NCBI GenBank assembly: GCA_937926195.1
Contig: CALEXZ010000137.1
Location: forward strand, 1 to 57,540
Direction: 5' to 3'
Length of the DNA: 57,540 nucleotides
Origin: an uncultured Actinomyces sp.
GTDB lineage: Bacteria > Actinomycetota > Actinomycetes > Actinomycetales > Actinomycetaceae
A program made the translations under genes and the position numbers. Below, piece after piece: positions 30,897-39,067 of this stretch (within the stretch, counting starts at the first letter, position 1; each line of letters opens with the position of its first letter). The notes beneath the pieces are model-generated. The model saw nothing but the letters and a program-made list of their open reading frames with translations. It searched no databases and was not told the origin of the DNA.

Positions 30897-31183
30897 GCGG
30901 GCGTCCTTCTGTGAGGAGATAGGTCCGCACACCATTGTGGTGCCTCAGCGTCGGCGCGTCACGTCTTTGTCGTCAGCCCCCGCCGCGGGCCGGGGCGAGC
31001 GGCGCGTCACGGGGTCGGCAGGCCCCCGGACGCCAGTGCGAAGACCGAGGTCCTGAGCGTGTTGGCTGCCCGTGTCCCCTCCTCAGCTCCGGTGCGCGCG
31101 CTACCCTCGACGGATAGCCGCACTGAGCGCGCCGCGGGCCCCGCGCCCGACGACGGGAACCGCAAGGAAGGACTTGACGCTCG

Positions 31184-32401
31184 ATGGACCTCTACGAGTA
31201 CCAGGCCAGGGAGCTCCTCCGCCGTCACGGCGTCCCCGTGCTCCACGGAGAGGTCGCGACCGACCCCGACACCGCCGAGCAGATCGCCACCCGCCTCCTG
31301 AGTCCGCAGTGCCCGCTGCTGGTCGTCAAGGCCCAGGTCCGCACCGGCGGACGCGGGAAGGCCGGGGGCGTGCGCCTGGCCCGCACCCCCGCCCAGGCGC
31401 GCGAGGCCGCCGAGGCGATCCTCGGCCTGGACATCAAGGGACACACGGTCAAACGGGTGCTTGTCACCGAGGGCGCGGACATTGCCCAGGAGCTCTACGT
31501 CTCACTCCTGCTCGACCGCGCCGAGCGCCGCTGGCTCGCCCTGTGCTCCGCCGAGGGTGGCATAGACATCGAGACCCTCGCGCGCGAGCGCCCCGAGGCC
31601 CTGGCCCGCGTCGGCATCGACCCGCTCGAGGGTGTCACCGACGAGGTCGCCGGGCGCATCGTCGCTGCGGCTGGGATCACCGGCCCCCTGGCGGAGCAGG
31701 TCGCCCGGGTCCTCGTCCTGGCGTGGCAGACCCTCGTCGCCGAGGACGCCACCCTCGTGGAGATCAACCCCCTGGCCGTCACCCCCGAGGGCACCGTCCT
31801 GGCCCTCGACGCCAAGATCAGCCTCGATGACAACGCTGCCTTCCGCCGTGCCGAGGTCCCCGGCGGGGGCGACGCCGCTGACACCGACCCCCTGGAGGCC
31901 CGCGCCCGCGCGCACGGCCTCGCCTACGTCCGCCTGGAGGGCGAGGTCGGTGTGCTGGGCAACGGTGCGGGCCTGGTCATGTCCACCCTCGATGTCGTCG
32001 CCGGTGCGGGCACCCGCCACGGCGGTGTGCGCCCCGCCAACTTCCTGGACCTGGGAGGTGGCTCCACCACCGAGGCGATGGCCGCAGGCCTGGAGTTGGT
32101 CGCCTCCGACCCGCAGGTGCGCTCGGTCCTCGTCAACGTCTTCGGTGGTATCACCTCCTGCGACACCGTCGCCGGTGGCATCATCGCCGCGGTCGAGAGC
32201 CTGGGCGGTCTCGGCAAGCCCGTCGTCGTCCGCCTGGACGGCAACCGGGCCGAGGATGGGCGGCGCATGCTCGCCCAGGCCGACCTTCCTAACGTCACCG
32301 TCGTGCCCACCATGGACGGGGCGGCCGACGTCGTCGCCCGCCTGGCGCACGAGGCCGCCGCCCAGCCCACCCAGCCCGCCGAGACCGCACAGGAGGCCTG
32401 A
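31184..32401 (+). CDS. sucC: Succinyl-CoA synthetase (ADP-forming), beta subunit
   Basis: A 405-aa ATP-grasp protein that forms the nucleotide-binding half of succinyl-CoA ligase in the TCA cycle. MDLYEYQARELLRRHGVP opens the protein. VVKAQVRTGGRGKAGGV binds the nucleotide phosphate, LVEINPLAV carries metal-binding residues, and NFLDLGGGST and VFGGITSCD belong to the ligase domain that contacts the alpha subunit. ATG 31184 has AAGGAAGGA about 11 bases upstream. sucD follows 3 bp later. A 287-bp divergent gap separates it from PFK; it holds a TACCCT-like -10 near 31110 but no convincing -35. Confidence 0.96.
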   Translation: MDLYEYQARELLRRHGVPVLHGEVATDPDTAEQIATRLLSPQCPLLVVKAQVRTGGRGKAGGVRLARTPAQAREAAEAILGLDIKGHTVKRVLVTEGADIAQELYVSLLLDRAERRWLALCSAEGGIDIETLARERPEALARVGIDPLEGVTDEVAGRIVAAAGITGPLAEQVARVLVLAWQTLVAEDATLVEINPLAVTPEGTVLALDAKISLDDNAAFRRAEVPGGGDAADTDPLEARARAHGLAYVRLEGEVGVLGNGAGLVMSTLDVVAGAGTRHGGVRPANFLDLGGGSTTEAMAAGLELVASDPQVRSVLVNVFGGITSCDTVAGGIIAAVESLGGLGKPVVVRLDGNRAEDGRRMLAQADLPNVTVVPTMDGAADVVARLAHEAAAQPTQPAETAQEA

Positions 32402-32404
32402 GCC

Positions 32405-33355
32405 ATGAGCATCTTCCTCACCGAGGACGACCTCGTCATCGTCCAGGGCATGACCGGCTCCGAGGGCCGTCGCCACACCCGCCGCATGCTCAGCGCCGGC
32501 ACACGCGTCGTCGCCGGCGTCAACCCCCGCAAGGCCGGCACCACCGTCACCTTCGAGGTCGAGCCCCTGGGACCCGGTGCCGCCGCCCTCACCGCCGGAG
32601 AGGTCAAGGTGCCCGTGCACGGCACGGTCGCCGAGGCGCGGGCCGCCACGGGGGCGCAGGTCTCCGTGGTCTTCGTGCCCCCCGCCCACGTGCGCGCCGC
32701 CGTCACGGAGGCCGTCGACGCCGGGATGCGCCTGGTCGTCGTCATCACCGAGGGTGTGCCCGTCGCCGACGCCACCTGGGCCCTGGCCTACGCCCGCGCG
32801 CACGGCACCCGCGTCATCGGCCCCAACTGCCCCGGCATCATCTCCCCGGCCCGCTCCAACGTCGGCATCACGCCCCCGGACATCACGGGGCCCGGACCCA
32901 TCGGCCTGGTCTCCAAGTCCGGCACCCTCACGTACCAGCTCATGCACGAGCTGCGCGACGTCGGCTTCACCACCTGCATCGGCATCGGTGGGGACCCGGT
33001 GGTCGGCACCACCCACATCGAGGCGCTCGAGGCCTTCGAGGCCGACGAGGACACGCGCCTGGTCGTCATGATCGGCGAGATCGGCGGAGACGCCGAGGAG
33101 CGGGCGGCCGCCTACATCTCCTCCTCGATGAGCACGCCCGTCGTCGCCTACGTGGCCGGCTTCACCGCCCCCGAGGGTCGCACGATGGGCCACGCCGGGG
33201 CCATTGTCTCCGGATCCTCAGGCACCGCCGAGGCCAAGAAGGCGGCCCTGGAGGCCGTGGGCGTGCGGGTGGGACGCACCCCCTCCGAGACGGCAGAGCT
33301 CGCCCGCGTCCTGCTGCGCGGCCTGGACGGTGCCGCCGACGGCGGTCAGGGGTGA
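32405..33355 (+). CDS. sucD: Succinyl-CoA synthetase, alpha subunit
   Basis: A 316-aa CoA-binding subunit. It has VIVQGMTGSEGRRHTRRML and VNPRKAGTTV (CoA binding), RVIGPNCPGIISP, LVSKSGTLTYQL, and the phosphohistidine loop GRTMGHAGAIVSGSSGTA with active-site His263. It pairs with sucC to interconvert succinyl-CoA and succinate with ATP formation. The C-terminus runs into the next gene with a GTGA overlap. The gene order sucC-sucD-DUF6350-purN-purH is common in actinobacteria. Confidence 0.96.
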   Translation: MSIFLTEDDLVIVQGMTGSEGRRHTRRMLSAGTRVVAGVNPRKAGTTVTFEVEPLGPGAAALTAGEVKVPVHGTVAEARAATGAQVSVVFVPPAHVRAAVTEAVDAGMRLVVVITEGVPVADATWALAYARAHGTRVIGPNCPGIISPARSNVGITPPDITGPGPIGLVSKSGTLTYQLMHELRDVGFTTCIGIGGDPVVGTTHIEALEAFEADEDTRLVVMIGEIGGDAEERAAAYISSSMSTPVVAYVAGFTAPEGRTMGHAGAIVSGSSGTAEAKKAALEAVGVRVGRTPSETAELARVLLRGLDGAADGGQG

Positions 33356-34782
33356 GTGCGGCCCGACCCCGCGGCCGCAGCGGGCACCTGCTGCCCAGGG
33401 ACTGGCCCTTCGCGGTGCGCACCGGGCTGGAGTCCGTGCTCGGCGGCTGGCTCCTGGCCATCGTGCCCACCATCGCCGTCTACGTCTCCACCTCCTCCCT
33501 GGACGCCGCCGCGGCACTGTCCCTGGGCACGGCCGTGCGCACCGGCACGGCCCTGTGGAGCCTGTCGCTGGGCGGCTCCTACGGCCAGGCCTCAGGAGAC
33601 GACGGCGTCCTCGGTCTGCCGCTGCTGGGCCTGACCCTCCTCATCGTCCTTCTCGTGCGCTCGGCCGTCCGGCGCTCGCGGCCGAGCGGGGTGGCCTCCG
33701 TGCTCTGCGCCATGGTGACTACGGCCCTCATGAGCGCGCTCGTGCTCGCCGTCGGGGCCCCCGCGGGCTCGCGGACCTGGCCCGCTGCCCTCGTCCTGCC
33801 CGTCCTCGTCGGGCTCGTGGGCGCCGTCGACGTCCAGCGCCGGGGCGTGGGCTCCACCGCCCTGACTGAGTGGTGGTCGCAGCGGCCCCCGTGGGTGTCC
33901 CCGGCCCTGGGGCTGGCGCGCGGGACGGCGACCGTGACGCTGGTGCTGGGAGCGGTCCTCCTGGCGGTGGCGGCCGTCGACGGCGCGAACCGCTTCACGC
34001 GCCTGCACGACGCGCTCAGCGGCGCTGGCTTCATCGCGGCCCTCGGCCTGCTGCTCATCCAGGCGGCCTGGGTCCCCGACGTCCTCGTGTGGGCGGTGTC
34101 CTGGCTCGCCGGTCCCGGCTTCACCGTCGGCTCGGGGACCCTGTTCTCGCCCGACGCCGTCGTCGCCGGCGCCGTGCCGACGCTGCCCCTGCTCGGTCTG
34201 CTGCCCACGGGCCCGCTCGGGGGCGAGGGATCGTCCGCCGGACTGTATGTGCCGCTCGTGCTCACGCTGGTGGCGCTGGTCGTCGCCTGGCGGCGCCGGG
34301 CCGAGCTCACCGGCCTGGACCTGGGGCAGTCGGCGCTGGCGGGGGCGGGCGCGACCGTGGTCCTCGCCCTGGGGACCTGGCTCGCCTGCCTGGCCGCGTC
34401 CGGCCCCATCGGGCCCGGACGGCTGGCCGACGTCGGCCCCGCCACCGTCATGACGGTCCTGCTCGTCGCCCTGGAGACGGGCTTCGGACTCGTCACGGGC
34501 TGTGTGCTCGTGCACCCGCGCGCGCGGGTGCTCACGGAGCAGGGGGTGCGCTCGACGGCCGACGCGGCCGCCAGCGCCGCCAGCGGGGCCCGCTCACGTG
34601 TGGAGGCCGGCCTCGCTGCGGGACGCGTGGCCGTCCAGGAGCGTCGTGGGGGCTCCCCGGAGGAGACCGGGACCGGACAGGACGGCGAGGAGAGCGCGCT
34701 CGACGAGCCGCAGGACCTGCCCGCTGAGCCTGAGCACAGCGCCGCAACCCCTCTCAGCACCGACACCCCGGAGGTCTCATGA
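33352..34782 (+). CDS. DUF6350-type polytopic membrane protein
   Basis: A 476-aa membrane protein with about ten hydrophobic segments between residues 20 and 385 and an acidic, Ser/Glu/Pro-rich cytoplasmic tail of about 60 residues. By position (between sucD and purN) and look it matches the actinobacterial DUF6350 family, whose function is unknown. The start is GTG 33352, which overlaps the sucD stop as GTGA; its own stop overlaps the purN ATG as ATGA. Translation of sucD, this gene and purN is therefore coupled. No catalytic motif is seen. Confidence 0.8.
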   Translation: MSAARPRGRSGHLLPRDWPFAVRTGLESVLGGWLLAIVPTIAVYVSTSSLDAAAALSLGTAVRTGTALWSLSLGGSYGQASGDDGVLGLPLLGLTLLIVLLVRSAVRRSRPSGVASVLCAMVTTALMSALVLAVGAPAGSRTWPAALVLPVLVGLVGAVDVQRRGVGSTALTEWWSQRPPWVSPALGLARGTATVTLVLGAVLLAVAAVDGANRFTRLHDALSGAGFIAALGLLLIQAAWVPDVLVWAVSWLAGPGFTVGSGTLFSPDAVVAGAVPTLPLLGLLPTGPLGGEGSSAGLYVPLVLTLVALVVAWRRRAELTGLDLGQSALAGAGATVVLALGTWLACLAASGPIGPGRLADVGPATVMTVLLVALETGFGLVTGCVLVHPRARVLTEQGVRSTADAAASAASGARSRVEAGLAAGRVAVQERRGGSPEETGTGQDGEESALDEPQDLPAEPEHSAATPLSTDTPEVS

Positions 34783-35384
34783 CCGGCCCCGCACGCCTCG
34801 TCGTCCTCGTCTCAGGCACCGGCTCCAACCTCGCCGCCCTCCTGCGGGCCTGCGAGGACCCCGCCTACGGCGCGCGGGTCGTCGGCGTCGTCACCGACAC
34901 CGAGTGCCCGGCCGCGGCCCTGGGGCGCGACGCCGCGGTGCCCGTCGACGTCGTCCCCCTGAGCGACGGCCGCGACCCCCTCGTGCGCGCCGCCTGGGAT
35001 GGCCTCCTGGCCGAGGCCGTCAGCGCCCACCGCCCCGACCTCGTCGTCTGCGCCGGGTTCATGCGCCTGCTCGGTCCTGCCTTCCTCGAGCGCTTCCCGG
35101 CTCAGGTGCTCAACACCCACCCCTCGCTCCTGCCGAGCTTTCCGGGGGCGCACGCCGTGCGCGACGCCCTGGCGGCCGGGGCCCGGCGCAGTGGGGCCAC
35201 CCTGTTCTGGGTGGACGAGGGCGTCGACACCGGCGAGCACATCGCCCAGGTGGAGGTCCCCGTCCTGCCCGACGACGACGAGGCCCGCCTCACCGCCCGC
35301 ATCAAGGCCGCCGAGACGCCCCAGCTCGTCGAGCAGGTGGGGCGCCTGGCCCGCGAGCGCGTCACGGGCGACGGGCGACCCTGA
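34779..35384 (+). CDS. purN: Phosphoribosylglycinamide formyltransferase
   Basis: A 201-aa enzyme that transfers a formyl group from 10-formyltetrahydrofolate to GAR in purine synthesis. LVVLVSGTGSNLAALL is the phosphate-binding start. Catalytic residues are Asn and His in VLNTHPSLLPSFPGAH and the second Asp of WVDEGVDTG. The length is typical. It overlaps the DUF6350 gene by four bases. It is followed after 173 bp by purH, with a riboswitch between them, so purH can be controlled separately from purN. Confidence 0.95.
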   Translation: MTGPARLVVLVSGTGSNLAALLRACEDPAYGARVVGVVTDTECPAAALGRDAAVPVDVVPLSDGRDPLVRAAWDGLLAEAVSAHRPDLVVCAGFMRLLGPAFLERFPAQVLNTHPSLLPSFPGAHAVRDALAAGARRSGATLFWVDEGVDTGEHIAQVEVPVLPDDDEARLTARIKAAETPQLVEQVGRLARERVTGDGRP

Positions 35385-35436
35385 GCCGTCACGAGGGTCA
35401 CGGACGAGGCCCCGGCGTGCCGGGGGAGAGCGACGA

Positions 35437-35442
35437 TAGGCT
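35437..35442 (+). promoter_or_regulatory. Putative -10 box for the ZTP-riboswitch/purH transcript
   Basis: TAGGCT lies about 5 bases before the first stem of the riboswitch, in the right place for transcription to begin at its 5' edge. No good -35 sequence is seen, so confidence is modest. Confidence 0.4.
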
Positions 35443-35446
35443 GGGC

Positions 35447-35525
35447 GCGGTCGCAACTGGCGAGGGTGGGCCACCACCGGGGAGCGGCCGCACGATGGAT
35501 GAGCGGGGGCGTCGCCCGCCTGGGC
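35447..35525 (+). ncRNA. ZTP riboswitch (pfl motif) upstream of purH
   Basis: The conserved parts of the pfl/ZTP aptamer are all present in order. P1 is GCGGTCGC (35447-35454) paired with GCGGCCGC (35484-35491), with one G-U. The AACTGGCG strand follows. P2 is GGTGG/CCACC (35465-35469, 35474-35478) running into GGGGAGC. After a linker of about 25 nt comes the 3' conserved CCGCCTGGGC (35516-35525) that forms the pseudoknot. It senses ZMP/ZTP, which accumulates when 10-formyl-folate is short, and switches on folate/purine genes. The purH product consumes ZMP (AICAR), a direct logical match. The purH ribosome site lies 23 nt downstream, so control could be translational. Confidence 0.93.
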
Positions 35526-35557
35526 GCCCCGGCCGACCGATCGCACCAGGAGCGCGT

Positions 35558-37315
35558 ATGAGCACGCCCGTCCCCACCACCCACGTCCCCACCGAGGGCC
35601 TCACCGACCCCGAGCAGGTGCCCGTGCGCCGGGCCCTCGTCTCCGTCTACGACAAGACCGGCCTCGTCGAGCTCGCCACCGCCCTGACCGGCGCCGGCGT
35701 CGAGGTCCTGTCCACCGGCTCCACCGCCGCGACCATCGCCGCCGCCGGGCTGCCGGTCACGGCCGTCGAGGACGTCACCGGCTTCCCCGAGTGCCTGGAG
35801 GGGCGGGTCAAGACCCTGCACCCGCGCATCCACGCCGGTATCCTCGCCGACCGTCGCAAGAGCGAGCACATGAGCGAGCTCGCCGGGCTCGGCGTCGCCC
35901 CCATCGACCTCGTCGTCGTCAACCTCTACCCCTTCACGGACACCGTCGCGGGGGGCGCCCCCTTCAACGCCTGTGTCGAGCAGATCGACATCGGGGGGCC
36001 CTCCATGGTGCGCGCGGCCGCGAAGAACCACCCGGCCGTCGCCGTCGTCACCGACCCGGCCGACTACCCGCGCGTCATCGCGGCGGTGGCCGCCGGGGGC
36101 TTCGGCCTCGCCGAGCGCCGCGAGCTCGCCGCCCGGGCCTTCGCCCACACCGCCGCCTACGACGCCGCCGTCGCCACCTGGTTCGCCCAGCAGGTCGAGG
36201 CCGGCCCGGCGCCCGAGGCCAGCGCGACCGGCGATGCCCCAGCCCCCACCCCGCCCGCCTACGTCGGTCTCGGGCTGGAGCGCCTGGCGACCCTGCGCTA
36301 CGGCGAGAACCCGCACCAGGCGGCCGCCGTCTACACCCAGCCCAGCACCACCGGCGGTGTCGCCCGCGCCACCCAGCTGCACGGCAAGGCCATGAGCTTC
36401 AACAACTACACCGACACCGACGCCGCGCTGCGCGCCGCCTACGACCACAGCCCGCAGGTCGCCGTCGCGATCATCAAGCACGCCAACCCCTGCGGTATCG
36501 CCGTGTCCGCCGACGGCGACGTCGCCCGGGCCCACCGCAGGGCCCACGGCTGTGACCCCGTCTCCGCCTACGGCGGCGTCATCGCCACCAACGCGACCGT
36601 CACCGCCGAGATGGCGCGCCAGGTCGCCCCCGTGTTCACCGAGGTCGTCGCCGCACCTGCCTTCGAGGAGGAGGCGGTGGCGATCCTGTCGGCGAGGAAG
36701 AACGTGCGTCTGCTCGTCGTCGAGCCCCCCTCCCGCGAGGGCTACGAGGTCACGCAGGTCTCCGGCGGCGCCGTCGTCCAGCAGCGCGACACCTACCAGG
36801 CCCACGACGACGACCCCGCCACCTGGCGGCTCGTCTCCGGTGAGCCTGCCGACGAGGCGACCCTGGCGGACCTGCGTTTCGCCTGGCGCTCGGTGCGTGC
36901 CGTGCGCTCCAACGCGATCCTGCTCGCCCACGACGGGGCCACCGTCGGCGTGGGCATGGGACAGGTCAACCGTGTCGACTCCTGCCGCCTGGCCGTCGAG
37001 CGCGCCAACACCCTGGGGCTGCGCGCCACCGCGGACGCGGCCGCACCGGCACCCGCCTCACCTGAGTCGGGGGCCGTCGGCGGCGCCGACGCCAGCGAGG
37101 TCCTGGGCACCGAGGCCCCCGAGCGCGCCCGCGGCGCCGTGGCCGCCTCCGACGCCTTCTTCCCCTTCGCGGACGGCCTGCAGGTGCTCATCGATGCCGG
37201 CGTGCGGGCCGTGGTCCAGCCCGGCGGCTCCATCCGCGACCCGGAGGTCATCGCCGCCGCCCAGGCCGCCGGCATCACCATGTACCTCACGGGCAGCCGC
37301 CACTTCGCTCACTGA
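35558..37315 (+). CDS. purH: Bifunctional AICAR formyltransferase/IMP cyclohydrolase
   Basis: A 585-aa enzyme for the last two steps of IMP synthesis. The N-terminal cyclohydrolase domain (about 20-215) has ALVSVYDKTGLVELATAL, GRVKTLHPRIHAGIL and DLVVVNLYPF. The C-terminal transformylase has RYGENPHQAAAVYTQ, GKAMSFNNYTD and IIKHANPCGIAVS (catalytic Lys-His), then PFADGLQVLIDAGV. It is about 60 aa longer than E. coli PurH because of Ala/Pro-rich insertions near residues 215-228 and 490-515. ATG 35558 has CAGGAG. It is controlled by the ZTP riboswitch just upstream and ends in a long hairpin. Confidence 0.96.
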   Translation: MSTPVPTTHVPTEGLTDPEQVPVRRALVSVYDKTGLVELATALTGAGVEVLSTGSTAATIAAAGLPVTAVEDVTGFPECLEGRVKTLHPRIHAGILADRRKSEHMSELAGLGVAPIDLVVVNLYPFTDTVAGGAPFNACVEQIDIGGPSMVRAAAKNHPAVAVVTDPADYPRVIAAVAAGGFGLAERRELAARAFAHTAAYDAAVATWFAQQVEAGPAPEASATGDAPAPTPPAYVGLGLERLATLRYGENPHQAAAVYTQPSTTGGVARATQLHGKAMSFNNYTDTDAALRAAYDHSPQVAVAIIKHANPCGIAVSADGDVARAHRRAHGCDPVSAYGGVIATNATVTAEMARQVAPVFTEVVAAPAFEEEAVAILSARKNVRLLVVEPPSREGYEVTQVSGGAVVQQRDTYQAHDDDPATWRLVSGEPADEATLADLRFAWRSVRAVRSNAILLAHDGATVGVGMGQVNRVDSCRLAVERANTLGLRATADAAAPAPASPESGAVGGADASEVLGTEAPERARGAVAASDAFFPFADGLQVLIDAGVRAVVQPGGSIRDPEVIAAAQAAGITMYLTGSRHFAH

Positions 37316-37325
37316 GCACCCAGGT

Positions 37326-37370
37326 GCGGTGGGCGGTGGAGCAGGTCGGGCACGCTCCACCGCCCGCCGC
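37326..37370 (+). terminator. Hairpin terminator of purH
   Basis: 17-bp arms (37326-37342 and 37354-37370) with a single G-U pair and an 11-nt loop, 10 bp after the purH stop codon. Confidence 0.75.
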
Positions 37371-37516
37371 CTGTCTCCTGCTGCTCGCGGCCTGAGGGCC
37401 GGAGAGGATGAGCCGTGGCGTCGAGCGTCACGAGGGCGCGCCCGGCCCAGTGCCGCGCGCGTGCGACGATGGGCGAGGCCGTGTGCCGACCCGACCCGTC
37501 CGACCCAGGAGTCCCC

Positions 37517-38584
37517 ATGCCCCAGGCGCTGCTCGCCGCCCCGCTGGTCCTCGCCCTCGTGCTCGTGGGCGCGGGTGTGCTCAAGCTCGGGGACGATGAC
37601 GCGGCGACGGCGGTGGAGTGGGACGCCCTCAGGGTCCCTGTCCTCCTCAACCGCCGTCGGGTGCGCCGCGCCCACCCGTGGGGGGAGATCGCCCTGGCCG
37701 TGGCGCTGCTGGTCCTGCCGGGGGCGGCGGGCGTGCTGGCCGGGCTGGCGGCCGTCGGGCTGTGCCTTGTGTACACGGTGCTCATCGCCTACGCGCTGCG
37801 CTCTCCAGGTTCCGTGTGCAGCTGCTTCGGTGCCGCGCACCAGGCGCCGCTGACGCCCTGGACCCTCGCACGCAACGTCCTGCTCTCGGTGCTGGCGGTC
37901 CTGTCCGTGGTGAGCGCGGCAGCCCTCGGGGCGCCCCTGGAGGCAGCGGTGCAGGACGCGACCGTTCTCTCCTGGCTCCTGGCCGTTGCCCTCGCCATGG
38001 CCACCGTCCAGCTCGTCAGCTCGCCGCCGTCGGCACCCGCGGCCGCCCGGGAGCCCGGAGGCGGCTCCGCACCCGTCCCCGCAGGTGGGGCGGCGGAGCC
38101 CCGGGAGGTCCCCGTCTCCCCGTCCGGAGCGGACAGTGGTGTCACGGGGGGCGCCGCGCAGGAGGGGGACTACCTGCGCACGCTCACGCCCTATGCCACC
38201 TTCACGGCAGCGGACGGCCGGACGGTGGACCTCGTCGGCGAGACGCGTCGTCGTGCCCACCTGCTGGTCTTCCTGTCACCGGGCTGCGGCCCCTGCGCGG
38301 CGGTCGCCTCCCGGGTCCCCGAGTGGTCCCAGGCGATGCCCCAGCTCGCGGTCCGGATCGTCACGACGGCGTCCGTCGAGCGCGTCCGCGACCGCACCCC
38401 CGCCTGGGCTCCTCTCACCTGGCACGACGCGGACGGCGTCGGGGCCCGGATGCTGCGCTGCCTGTCGACACCGAGCGCGGTCCTGCTGGGCACCGACGGG
38501 ATGCTCGCGGGCGGGCCCGTCACCGGGGCCGAGCAGGTGATCGAGCTCGCGGAGGAGGTCCTCGCCCAGCTCGACCAGGGCTGA
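37517..38584 (+). CDS. MauE/DoxX-like membrane protein fused to a thioredoxin domain
   Basis: A 355-aa two-part protein. The first about 175 residues are hydrophobic with four to five helices and a CSCFG motif (Cys101, Cys103), resembling MauE/DoxX-type proteins. A Pro/Ala/Gly linker (about 180-215) leads to a TlpA/AhpC-like thioredoxin domain with FLSPGCGPC (Cys257-Cys260). MauE acts with the MauD thioredoxin in disulfide formation or reduction of exported proteins; here both functions are joined in one chain. The thioredoxin domain is likely extracytoplasmic. ATG 37517 follows AGGAG; the frame upstream to 37415 lacks support. A small DUF3017-like gene follows. Confidence 0.8.
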   Translation: MPQALLAAPLVLALVLVGAGVLKLGDDDAATAVEWDALRVPVLLNRRRVRRAHPWGEIALAVALLVLPGAAGVLAGLAAVGLCLVYTVLIAYALRSPGSVCSCFGAAHQAPLTPWTLARNVLLSVLAVLSVVSAAALGAPLEAAVQDATVLSWLLAVALAMATVQLVSSPPSAPAAAREPGGGSAPVPAGGAAEPREVPVSPSGADSGVTGGAAQEGDYLRTLTPYATFTAADGRTVDLVGETRRRAHLLVFLSPGCGPCAAVASRVPEWSQAMPQLAVRIVTTASVERVRDRTPAWAPLTWHDADGVGARMLRCLSTPSAVLLGTDGMLAGGPVTGAEQVIELAEEVLAQLDQG

Positions 38585-38613
38585 ACCGCTGCCGGTGCGG
38601 ATACCATGCGCCT

Positions 38614-38949
38614 GTGACACAGGAGGACCGAGGTGAGGACCCCACCCCGACGGCGCTCGAGCGCCGCCCCGGACGGGGCCGCCGCCCCGAGCCGTACTCG
38701 ACGCTGAGCGTCGCGGCGACGACCGCCGCGCTCATCGCCGTGACGGCGCTGGCTCTCACCGACCACCACCGCCTCGCGGTGCTGTGGCTCGCCTGCCTCG
38801 TCCTGTGCCTGTCGGTCGTGCGTGTGCTGCGTCCCGACGGCACCTGGATCGCGGCCCGCGGTCGGCTCTTCGACGCTGTCTTCGGTCTGGTCCTGGCTCT
38901 GGGCCTCTTTCTCCTGAGCTCCTACGTCGAGCTGCCCCGCGTGCTGTAG
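38614..38949 (+). CDS. DUF3017-like small membrane protein
   Basis: A 111-aa protein with a charged N-terminal third and three hydrophobic helices (about 34-52, 57-73 and 88-105). RVLRPDGTWIAARGRLFDAVF sits between the second and third, matching the look of actinobacterial DUF3017 proteins, which often lie near purH/folD/mdh. The start is GTG 38614 because the ATG at 38606 is in another frame that stops at once. No ribosome site is clear. Function is unknown. Confidence 0.7.
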   Translation: MTQEDRGEDPTPTALERRPGRGRRPEPYSTLSVAATTAALIAVTALALTDHHRLAVLWLACLVLCLSVVRVLRPDGTWIAARGRLFDAVFGLVLALGLFLLSSYVELPRVL

Positions 38950-39067
38950 GCCCGAGCACGCCCGTCATGTGGTCTTCAGACCGACGTCGGGCCGCACCTG
39001 TGGCATGCTGCCGACTCACCGGGAAGCACCCCCGCTCCTCGGGTCCTCATCCCTCGGAAGGCCGCTC

